Below are positions 1-5,152 of a stretch of DNA of 7,689 nucleotides, in pieces (positions within the stretch are counted from its first letter, which is position 1; each line of letters begins with the position of its first letter). The notes below the pieces were generated by a model that had not been told where the DNA came from, ran no database searches, and saw only the letters and a program-made list of their open reading frames with translations. Origin of the DNA: Methyloligella sp. (GTDB taxonomy: Bacteria; Pseudomonadota; Alphaproteobacteria; Rhizobiales; JALUTE01); contig JALUTE010000473.1 in the NCBI GenBank assembly GCA_027058255.1, forward strand, positions 1 to 7,689, written 5' to 3'. Made by a program: the position numbers and the translations under genes.

Positions 1-430
1 GGCGGCGAGGCGCTGCACCCACACCGGCCGATCCGGGGCGAAAGCCCCGGCCTCATTGAAGCGAGTCAAGGACCGGCGGCGGTGCTTCCTCTGAGGGAGG
101 CCGATCCGGGGCGAAAGCCCCGGCCTCATTGAAGCCTGTGATCTATGTGGTGCAGGACCTGGTGCGATGGCGGCCGATCCGGGGCGAAAGCCCCGGCCTC
201 ATTGAAGCGGCCCCTAGCACCGGCTGGGTCCCACACACGAACCGCGGGCCGATCCGGGGCGAAAGCCCCGGCCTCATTGAAGCCCTTCCTGCTCGGCGAA
301 CTGCTCGGCCACCTCCTCGGCGGCCGATCCGGGGCGAAAGCCCCGGCCTCATTGAAGCTCCAGCACCTCATCGGACCATGGCGGCGGCGCTTTGGCCGAT
401 CCGGGGCGAAAGCCCCGGCCTCATTGAAGC
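1..430 (+). CRISPR. CRISPR array, six identical 37-nt repeats, open to the left
   Basis: Perfect 37-nt repeats lie at 26-62, 99-135, 172-208, 247-283, 322-358 and 394-430. Spacers are unique: 63-98 (36 nt), 136-171 (36), 209-246 (38), 284-321 (38) and 359-393 (35), and 1-25 is part of a further spacer, so the array continues off the left edge. Each repeat holds a perfect 7-bp stem, CCGGGGC with GCCCCGG, closed by a GAAA tetraloop, and ends in ATTGAAGC. An eight-base tail of this kind is known as the 5' handle left by Cas6-type processing in type I and III systems, so transcription is probably on the plus strand with the leader outside the window. The GC-rich right flank does not look like a leader. 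The last repeat is not degenerate, which is slightly unusual for a leader-distal end. No cas gene is in the window, so the subtype is not assigned. Confidence 0.97.
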
Positions 431-504
431 CAGCAAGCGCTGGGCTCGCCCATGCCGGGGCCAAGCGGCGCGCCATGGTCTTGGCCGCGATCCGCACCGC
501 CTTT

Positions 505-1000
505 GCCCGGAACCTCACGGCGGCCTTGCCGGTTGACCGCGACAGCGACGATGGCGGCGACCGAAACGGTATGCCCGCCCCGGCGCACCTTCAGGTAAGT
601 GGCATCGAGCCAGAGATAGGGCCACTCACCTTCGCGGGCGCAGGCTCTGGCTCTTGGAGACGCCGGTCATCCCCATGGCCTTCACCAGCTCGTCGACCGA
701 GCCGGTCCAGCGCCCTTGGATGCAGGCCTCCTGGATGACGGCTGTGATGGTCTTTTCCGATGCTCAGCGGAGCTCCAGGAACTCGGGGAAGTCGGGGCCC
801 TTCTGCAGCTTCGGGACCCTGAGAGCAATACTGCCCGCGCGAGTCCTGCCAGGTGCGGCCGCGACAACCGACGCCGCTGAGCCCTTCAATCTCCGGCGCC
901 ATCAGCCTCTCGGCTTTGAGCCCGGGCATCTCGCGGAGCAGACCCGCATCCGAGCCCTTCTCAATCAGCTCTCGGATCGCGCCATTCTGTCGATGATCAT
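505..1000 (-). pseudogene. Decayed IS256-family (mutator) transposase fragment
   Basis: Read on the minus strand in shifting frames, this stretch gives recognisable IS256-family transposase segments in the correct order. An N-terminal part contains IRELIEKGSDAGLLREM and AERLMAPEIEGL. A middle part reads RAGSIALRVPKLQKG, then SEKTITAVIQEA and SVDELVKAMGMTGVSKSQ. A later part reads EWPYLWLDATYLKVR, which includes the first catalytic aspartate, followed by VSVAAIVAVAVN and GRREV. There is a frameshift just after the start near 1000, a stop codon within the middle part, and apparent internal deletions before RAGSIAL and between VSKSQ and EWPYLW. Homology stops near 505, so the second Asp and the Glu of the DDE triad are gone. 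It cannot encode a working transposase. The missing 3' half is on the side of the CRISPR array. Terminal repeats were not identified. Confidence 0.85.
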
Positions 1001-1019
1001 GGGGCGCGTCTCCTTCGGC

Positions 1020-1047
1020 CAGGTTGCTTTTGGGCAAACCCAACCTG
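1020..1047. repeat. 7-bp inverted repeat beside the IS remnant
   Basis: CAGGTTG at 1020-1026 is the reverse complement of CAACCTG at 1041-1047, with a 14-nt loop containing a small GGG/CCC pairing. It lies 20 bp upstream of the transposase start and could be part of an old IS end or a weak hairpin. There is no T-run, so it is not called a terminator. Confidence 0.3.
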
Positions 1048-1085
1048 ACCCGAGTCGCACCCATGACCGCCAGTGCTCGTGGCCC

Positions 1086-1136
1086 GGGGCTGTGGACCGC
1101 CTGCGCTGGATGAGGGCTCCACCGGCCCACAGCCCC
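1086..1136. repeat. 10-bp perfect inverted repeat in gene-free stretch
   Basis: GGGGCTGTGG at 1086-1095 is the exact reverse complement of CCACAGCCCC at 1127-1136, separated by 31 nt. It sits in the 1001-1211 stretch, where no gene is recognised on either strand. It may be leftover insertion-sequence DNA or the stem of a structured element; the sequence gives no direct hint of function. The rest of 1001-1211 shows nothing else that can be supported. Confidence 0.45.
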
Positions 1137-1211
1137 TCGCTTCGTACACCACATGACGGGACGCGAGCCCCGGACGGCGCGCGCTTCGACGCGTGCTTCT
1201 CGGCCGGCCCC

Positions 1212-1511
1212 TCAGACGGAATAGATGTTGAGATATTTGAGGCAGATCACGCGCAGGCAGGAGGCGAGATTCTTGTCATTGGCGACGATGCAATGGTCGT
1301 GGATGCGCTGGATCATCTCGGGAAGCGAGAGGCGCTGCTCCTCGGCCATGGCCTCGAGCACGGACCAGAAAGCGCGCTCGAGGCGGATGGTGGTGGAATG
1401 GCCGTGAATGCGAAAGCCGCGCTTTTCGGGGATGAACTCGGAGATCTGATCCGTCGTGCAGGCACGGAACATGTGGCTCAGAACGTCGCTGTCCTCGAGA
1501 TAGATCGCCAT
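1212..1511 (-). CDS. Ribbon-helix-helix domain protein, RHH_4 type
   Basis: A 99-residue protein. Residues 37-58 (GHSTTIRLERAFWSVLEAMA) form the strand and first helix typical of ribbon-helix-helix DNA-binding proteins. LSLPEMIQRIHDH (61-73) fits the second helix, and NLASCLRVICLKYL (81-94) is the characteristic tail of RHH_4 proteins, usually seen there as NLSSALRVFVL. Such proteins are mostly dimeric transcriptional regulators, but this subfamily is poorly studied. The first 36 residues are an extension of unknown role. It carries four cysteines (18, 74, 85, 90). An AGGGCGAG sequence shortly before the start supports the chosen ATG; Met14 is an alternative. It is transcribed away from the sulfur cluster, which makes it a candidate local regulator. 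That role is inferred from position only. Confidence 0.8.
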   Translation of the reverse strand: MAIYLEDSDVLSHMFRACTTDQISEFIPEKRGFRIHGHSTTIRLERAFWSVLEAMAEEQRLSLPEMIQRIHDHCIVANDKNLASCLRVICLKYLNIYSV

Positions 1512-1561
1512 GGGCTCGCCCTGTCATCCGAGTCGTCCGCGCGCAAGAGGCGCGCCTGCGC

Positions 1562-1583
1562 CGGGACGCGCTTTCGCGTCCTG
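1562..1583. promoter_or_regulatory. GC-rich hairpin in the divergent intergenic region
   Basis: GGACGCG (1564-1570) and CGCGTCC (1575-1581) form a perfect 7-bp stem around a CTTT loop, extended by one wobble pair and one C-G pair. It lies about 53 bp upstream of the ribbon-helix-helix gene start, so it would be in that gene's leader or promoter, or act as an operator palindrome for either direction. There is no T-run after it on either strand, so it is not a typical intrinsic terminator. Confidence 0.35.
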
Positions 1584-1670
1584 CCGGGCCTTGCGGCCTG
1601 CCCTCGCGCATGCCGGGCCGGCTTTTGCGGCTGTTGGCAATAAGTACCACCACGGGCCGCCAGCGAGACC

Positions 1671-1680
1671 TATGATATCA
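1671..1680 (+). promoter_or_regulatory. Possible -10 element / AT-rich palindrome upstream of sulfur cluster
   Basis: TATGAT at 1671-1676 resembles a -10 hexamer and overlaps the 8-bp palindrome TGATATCA (1673-1680). It is the most AT-rich patch in the 258-bp intergenic region and lies about 90 bp before the first permease gene. No -35 hexamer is found at normal spacing; the nearest TTGGCA (1634-1639) is 31 nt away. The palindrome could equally be an operator. This is a weak call. Confidence 0.2.
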
Positions 1681-1769
1681 CAAACGAAACGGTCGGTGTG
1701 GGGCCGCCACGTGAAAACACTCTGCCGGAGGCCGCCGAAGGGCGGCGAAGGTTGGACAGGGCCGAGGGC

Positions 1770-2261
1770 ATGGAATTCTTCAAGAAAACGCTGGACCCCG
1801 TCATCGCGCTCGCCGCGATCGCGGTGCTCGACATCTTTCTCTTCCTCATCGTCGGCGCCTGGACCGTGGGCGGCGGCGAGACCATGATGACCGGGCTCAT
1901 GGCCAAGGCGGTTCTCGGCGACGAGATCGAGCGCATTCCCTTCTGGTCCCTCGTCTTCCCGCCGAGCTTCGGCTACTGGAAGATCTATATCAGCCTCGGC
2001 ATGCTGTTCGGCGCCTTCCTCGGCGCGGTGCTGAGCCGCGAGTTCTACATCCGCATTCCGCGCCGGCTGTCCGAATGGGTCCTCATCACCATTGGCGGGC
2101 TGCTCATGGGGGTGGGCATCAGGCTCGCCTTCGTCTGCAATGTCTCGACCTTTTTCGGCCTGACGCCCGAGCTCAATCTCGGCGGCTATCTCGCCATCAG
2201 CGGCATCATCGCCGGGGCCTGGGTCGGATCGCTCATCTACAAGAGAATCCTGGAAGGCTAG
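1770..2261 (+). CDS. YeeE/YedE-family permease half (TsuA-like), subunit A
   Basis: A 163-residue integral membrane protein with about four hydrophobic helices (near 10-32, 68-90, 102-123 and 138-158). The stretch GGLLMGVGIRLAFVCNVSTF at 109-128, followed by NLGGYLAISGIIAGAWVGSL, matches the conserved half-repeat of the YeeE/YedE (DUF395, PF04143) family. Characterised members take up thiosulfate (TsuA) or other sulfur species and use conserved membrane cysteines. One such cysteine, Cys123, is present, but the usual Gly-Gly before it is replaced by Phe-Val. At 163 residues it is about half a full TsuA and must presumably pair with the next gene, 12 bp away. The ATG at 1770 was preferred over one at 1698 because the protein then begins just before the first helix and has a GAGGG sequence upstream. 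Confidence 0.85.
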   Translation: MEFFKKTLDPVIALAAIAVLDIFLFLIVGAWTVGGGETMMTGLMAKAVLGDEIERIPFWSLVFPPSFGYWKIYISLGMLFGAFLGAVLSREFYIRIPRRLSEWVLITIGGLLMGVGIRLAFVCNVSTFFGLTPELNLGGYLAISGIIAGAWVGSLIYKRILEG

Positions 2262-2273
2262 GGAGGCGCACTC

Positions 2274-2939
2274 ATGTCCGTGGTCGGAGAAAGCCTGGTG
2301 GCGTTCGTGTTCGGCTCCGTGGTGGGCCTTCTGGTTCAGCGCTCGCGCTTCTGCAACACGGCGGCGCTGCGGGACGCCATCCTGTTCAAGAGCTACCGCA
2401 ACACCAAGGCGCTCCTGGTGGCGATGATGATCCTCACGATCGGATTCACCGGCTTCATATCCATCGGCGAGGGCAATCCGATGCATTTCGATGTCGGCCT
2501 CAATCAGTTGATCGGCCTCTTTCTTTTCGGCATCGGCATGGTGCTCGCGGGGGCGTGCACGGTCTCCACATGGGTCAAATCCGGCGAGGGGAATGTCGGC
2601 GCCATGTGGGCGCTCCTGTTCACCTTCATCGGCATGTTCCTCTTCTCGCTGGTGTGGTCGGTGAACTACTGGCCGCCGGCGCCCGCGAGCATGACGGGCA
2701 AGGCCAATCTCGAGGCCCTGCAATTCGGCTTCGCCAATGCCGCGACGCTGCAGGAGACCTTCGGCATTCCGGCGGTCGTGTTCGGCATCGTGCAGGCGCT
2801 GGTGCTGTTCGCCATCTACCGCGCCATCCTGCGCCGGGAGAAGGCAGCGCTCACGGCGGGCGGCGCGGCGGCCGAGACGCTGGTGGCGGCGGACGGGCAG
2901 TCCGCCAGCATGGGGGCGCGCGAGGCGGCGGCCGAATAG
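2274..2939 (+). CDS. YeeE/YedE-family permease half (TsuA-like), subunit B
   Basis: A 221-residue membrane protein with about five hydrophobic helices (near 5-22, 48-66, 78-98, 110-130 and 164-184) and a 35-residue Ala-rich hydrophilic tail. Two family motifs are clear: RSRFCNTAALRD (23-34, Cys27) and LAGACTVSTW (91-100, Cys95), followed by EGNVGAMWALLFTFIG. Together with Cys123 of the preceding protein this gives three cysteines, the number known to be important in TsuA-type thiosulfate uptake proteins. The two chains together total 384 residues and about nine helices, close to a single-chain transporter. The Shine-Dalgarno sequence GGGAGG (2261-2266) begins on the last base of the upstream stop codon, suggesting coupled translation. 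The substrate could be thiosulfate, a persulfide or another sulfur compound; the sequence does not decide. Confidence 0.88.
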   Translation: MSVVGESLVAFVFGSVVGLLVQRSRFCNTAALRDAILFKSYRNTKALLVAMMILTIGFTGFISIGEGNPMHFDVGLNQLIGLFLFGIGMVLAGACTVSTWVKSGEGNVGAMWALLFTFIGMFLFSLVWSVNYWPPAPASMTGKANLEALQFGFANAATLQETFGIPAVVFGIVQALVLFAIYRAILRREKAALTAGGAAAETLVAADGQSASMGAREAAAE

Positions 2940-3016
2940 AGACCCGCGGCCGTGGCTGCGGCGGGAGGCCGCGGGAGACGGCGAAAGAGCCGGAAAAGGG
3001 ACCAGGAGGACGAGCG

Positions 3017-3328
3017 ATGGGACTGTTCGGATCACGCAAGACAACGCCGGGCGAGGCTTCGGAGCCGGTGGGCGAGGTCACGCTCACCGACGGGTCGGTG
3101 CACCAGATCGCGGCGCTGGTGGACTGCATCGGCGATTCCTGCCCGCGCCCGCAGCTCATGACCAAGAAGGCGCTGGCGAGCGCGGCGCCGGGGGATGTGA
3201 TCGAGGTGCTGGTGGACAATCCCTCCTCCATGGAGGCGATCCCGCCCATGCTCTCGGGGCTCGGGGCAACCCATCTGGAGACCCAGAAGGGAGACCGGCG
3301 CTGGGAGATCTTCATTCGCAAGGATTGA
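3017..3328 (+). CDS. TusA/SirA-like sulfur carrier protein
   Basis: A 103-residue protein with the TusA (SirA-like, PF01206) signature DCIGDSCPRPQLMTKKAL at 36-53, whose Cys42 in the CPxP motif is the known persulfide-carrying residue. VIEVLVDNPSSMEAIPPML and the RRWEIFI end complete the small alpha/beta fold. TusA proteins are cytoplasmic and pass sulfane sulfur from rhodaneses or cysteine desulfurases to DsrE-type or biosynthetic partners. This one is longer than the usual ~80 residues: about 25-30 residues precede the core and begin with MGLFGSRK. It also has a second cysteine, Cys37, five residues before the active one. An AGGAGG sequence (3004-3009) fixes the start at 3017, 77 bp after the permease gene. 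Neighbouring permease, DsrE-like and rhodanese genes support a sulfur-transfer role. Confidence 0.9.
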   Translation: MGLFGSRKTTPGEASEPVGEVTLTDGSVHQIAALVDCIGDSCPRPQLMTKKALASAAPGDVIEVLVDNPSSMEAIPPMLSGLGATHLETQKGDRRWEIFIRKD

Positions 3329-3404
3329 GGGGCACGGCGCGCCGGGGGCGGCCGCGCGACGGTGCGACGGCAGGATTGGCAGGCGGAACCGGTCGGAGGA
3401 CGGC

Positions 3405-3611
3405 ATGTTCAGTGAGCTCTTGACCAAGGCCTATGTGGCGGTGGTGGCGCTGCTCTCTCTCGCGGGGCTCGTCTATGTCTACGCCTTTCCGCCCGCCTCG
3501 ATGCGCGTGACGCGGGACGGCGTGCCGCATTTCACCTCGCCCGTGCTCCATCCCGAGACGGGAAAGCCGATCGATCTCGGCGTGCTGATCCGGCATTACC
3601 GGGGGGATTGA
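3405..3611 (+). CDS. Small single-pass membrane protein, 68 aa, unknown
   Basis: A 68-residue protein with one hydrophobic segment near 8-28 (AYVAVVALLSLAGLVYVYAF) and a hydrophilic C-terminal part ending LGVLIRHYRGD. The first residues carry little charge, so orientation is uncertain; the tail is probably periplasmic. There are no cysteines. The start follows a strong CGGAGGA Shine-Dalgarno sequence, and the gene lies 76 bp after the TusA-like gene on the same strand. I do not recognise the family. Position suggests an accessory subunit of a membrane sulfur-handling complex, which is inference only. Confidence 0.7.
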   Translation: MFSELLTKAYVAVVALLSLAGLVYVYAFPPASMRVTRDGVPHFTSPVLHPETGKPIDLGVLIRHYRGD

Positions 3612-3650
3612 GCCTTTGGGCGCGCACGCAAAGGACAGGGAGGCTCGGGC

Positions 3651-3737
3651 ATGGACCTCGCGACGCTGTTGCAACTCATACTGTTCGCCGTGGCGATGGG
3701 CGTTCTCTATCTGAGCTTCGTCAAGGACTCCCTCTAG
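3651..3737 (+). CDS. 28-aa transmembrane microprotein
   Basis: An ATG-to-TAG frame of 28 codons, almost entirely one hydrophobic helix (LLQLILFAVAMGVLYLSFV, 6-24) followed by KDSL. GGGAGG at 3638-3643, seven bases before the ATG, is a convincing ribosome binding site. The gene is evenly placed between two other small membrane proteins, 39 bp after one and 16 bp before the next. No known family is recognised. Tiny single-helix proteins of this kind often stabilise larger membrane complexes, and the split permease is the obvious candidate, but nothing in the sequence proves that. Confidence 0.6.
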   Translation: MDLATLLQLILFAVAMGVLYLSFVKDSL

Positions 3738-3753
3738 GGCAGAGGAGGCGATC

Positions 3754-4020
3754 ATGGACAGGGCCAGTGCGATTTTCTGTGTGACGGTGCTTGCAGGGGC
3801 GCTGCTCATCGCCGCGCTCGCCTTTCCCTATGCGGCCGTCTCGCGGGAGGAGGTGGCGCGCGCCAAGACGCCGCGGCCGGCCGAGGAGATGGGGGAGATC
3901 GACCTCGGCGCCTTCGGGCGCGTCGGGGTGCTGGATCTCATGACCTACTACATGGAGAACCCGCCCGCCGAGACAGGTGGCGGCGAGGCGGAGAAGGCGG
4001 TGCGCTTCCAGGGGTGCTGA
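3754..4020 (+). CDS. Small membrane-anchored protein, 88 aa, ending in cysteine
   Basis: An 88-residue protein with an N-terminal hydrophobic segment (about 6-29, containing Cys9) that could be a signal anchor or cleavable signal, then a hydrophilic acidic part. The core EIDLGAFGRVGVLDLMTYYM (48-67) continues with ENPP and looks like a conserved structured motif; the chain ends RFQGC, so the final residue is Cys88. A C-terminal cysteine on a flexible tail is the arrangement used by some sulfur carriers such as SoxY, which ends GGCGG, but this protein is not SoxY. A strong GAGGAGG sequence precedes the start. The domain is not assigned to a named family. Its stop codon overlaps a possible short frame at 4020. 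Confidence 0.72.
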   Translation: MDRASAIFCVTVLAGALLIAALAFPYAAVSREEVARAKTPRPAEEMGEIDLGAFGRVGVLDLMTYYMENPPAETGGGEAEKAVRFQGC

Positions 4021-4109
4021 TGGCCCGCCCGAGGATGGGCCCCGAGGAAGGGCGAAGTGCGGCACGCGCTGCTTCCTTCCGGCGAGAGCGGCGAGAAAAG
4101 GCAAGGTGA
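4020..4109 (+). CDS. Possible 29-aa basic peptide linking two genes
   Basis: A 29-codon frame whose ATG shares a base with the upstream stop (TGATG at 4018-4022) and whose own stop shares a base with the next ATG (TGATG at 4107-4111). AGGGG lies about five bases upstream. The peptide would be Arg-rich with no recognisable domain. It may exist only to carry ribosomes across the gap by translational coupling, or it may be chance in GC-rich DNA. Confidence 0.2.
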   Translation: MARPRMGPEEGRSAARAASFRRERREKAR

Positions 4110-5152
4110 TGGGCAGAGCCAGGGCCATTCAACGTTCGGGAAGCGTGCTCGCCATGGCGCTGGCACTCGCGCCCGTGGCCGCTGGCGCCGCGCCGGCGAT
4201 CCGCTATGTCTCGGCCGTGCCCGAGGGTATCGACGTGATCGTGGATGCGCGGGCGGCCAAGGCGTGCGAGGCCGCGAGCCTGCCCGGTGCGCGCTGCCTG
4301 CCGGTGCGGGACTTGCTGGGGCCGCACAACCGGCTCGCCAATCCGAGCGGGCTTCTTTGGGCGCTCGGCACGGCGGGGCTCACGGGGCGCGAGCGGGTGC
4401 TGGTCGCCGGTGCGCCCTCGCTGGACCGCGATTTCCTCGCCGGCCTTCTCTTCATCGCCGGGCAGAGGCAGGTGCTGGTTCTGCGCCCCGCGATCGCCCG
4501 GCTGGGCAGGCAGGGCACGCCCTTGCAGCCCGGCACGGCGCGCGCCATGACGCGCGAGGCGGTCTGGCAGGCGCCGATGCGCGCGGATCGCATCGTGCTG
4601 GGCTCGGAGATTGCGGCCGCCCTGCGCAAGGGCAAGGCGCTGGCGCTCGTCGATGGCCGGCCGGAGGCTGCCTATTGGGGCAAGCGCGTTCGGGCCCAGC
4701 GCGGCGGACATCTGCCGGGGGCACAGAACCTGCCGCTTGCGGCGTGGAAGACGGGGCCGGGCGCCGTGGCGCCGATGGCGGTGGCCGAAGGCGTGCGCCC
4801 CATCGTCTATGGCCACGATGCCAGGGACGGGCTTGCGCTTCTCGCCCGTGCCGTGGCGCTCGGCGTGCCGGCGCGGGTCTATCTCGAGGGCTGGTCGGCC
4901 TGGGCCGCCCATGGCGCATATCCCGCCGATGCCGTGACCTATCCCGACATGTGGGCGCGCTCGCCCGCTCTTTCGGCCGGCGTCGGGCCGCCCTCCACGG
5001 GGGCGGGGCCGCGCAGCCTGTGGCCACTTTTCGCGGCCATGGCCGTCGGGGCCGTGCTGGCCGGGGGCGGGTTCTTTGCCGGGCTCAGACTGGGTGGCGG
5101 CGGTTGGACGGGCCGCAGGTCTCGGGCGGGGGAAGAAGGAGTGCAGGGCTGA
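4109..5152 (+). CDS. Secreted, tail-anchored rhodanese-like protein lacking catalytic cysteine
   Basis: A 347-residue protein. Residues 1-28 form a signal peptide (basic start, SVLAMALALAPVAAGAA). Residues 40-135 resemble a worn rhodanese half beginning IDVIVDARAAKACEAASLPGA. Residues 165-275 are a better rhodanese domain with ALVDGRPEAAYW, GGHLPGAQNLPLAAW, the loop strand PIVYGHDARDGLALLARA, and VYLEGWSAWAAHG. In active rhodaneses the loop after the central strand starts with a catalytic cysteine; here that place is Gly-His (235-236), so this domain should be inactive as a sulfurtransferase. The only cysteines are Cys53 and Cys63 in the first half. A hydrophobic segment at about 304-326 anchors the C terminus, placing most of the protein in the periplasm. 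The start at 4109 gives a proper signal peptide and has AAAAGG upstream. It may bind rather than cleave sulfur compounds. Confidence 0.82.
   Translation: MGRARAIQRSGSVLAMALALAPVAAGAAPAIRYVSAVPEGIDVIVDARAAKACEAASLPGARCLPVRDLLGPHNRLANPSGLLWALGTAGLTGRERVLVAGAPSLDRDFLAGLLFIAGQRQVLVLRPAIARLGRQGTPLQPGTARAMTREAVWQAPMRADRIVLGSEIAAALRKGKALALVDGRPEAAYWGKRVRAQRGGHLPGAQNLPLAAWKTGPGAVAPMAVAEGVRPIVYGHDARDGLALLARAVALGVPARVYLEGWSAWAAHGAYPADAVTYPDMWARSPALSAGVGPPSTGAGPRSLWPLFAAMAVGAVLAGGGFFAGLRLGGGGWTGRRSRAGEEGVQG

Noticed and set aside
63..393. Spacers checked by eye for a match to the rest of this window (self-targeting).
   Set aside because: No matching stretch was seen; a proper search of the whole genome and phage databases could not be run.
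126..738. Long open frames on both strands across the repeat region (for example 145-738 plus and 126-518 minus) with repeated peptide blocks.
   Set aside because: The peptide repeats are translations of the CRISPR repeats, which lack stop codons in these frames; no start signals or known domains.
591..1154. A 187-codon minus-strand frame that could be called a hypothetical protein.
   Set aside because: Only part of it matches IS256 transposase; the rest is the wrong frame after indels, so it is covered as a pseudogene.
1562..1583. Hairpin considered as an intrinsic terminator.
   Set aside because: No run of T follows the stem on either strand, and it lies upstream of both flanking genes rather than after one.
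654..1643. A 329-codon plus-strand frame.
   Set aside because: It lies opposite the transposase remnant and the ribbon-helix-helix gene, has no recognisable domain, and low complexity typical of GC-rich antisense frames.
1634..1676. TTGGCA and TATGAT as a complete sigma-70 promoter.
   Set aside because: The two hexamers are 31 nt apart, far from the usual 16-18; only the -10-like part was kept at low confidence.
2075..3016. In-frame extension upstream of the TusA-like protein giving a 417-residue product.
   Set aside because: The extension overlaps both permease genes in another frame and is low-complexity; AGGAGG right before 3017 marks the true start.
1524..3044. A 506-codon minus-strand frame.
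   Set aside because: It is antisense to two clearly recognisable permease genes and consists of His/Arg/Glu/Ala-rich sequence with no domain.
3938..4912. A 324-codon minus-strand frame.
   Set aside because: Antisense shadow of the rhodanese-like gene, which has a signal peptide, rhodanese motifs and operon context.
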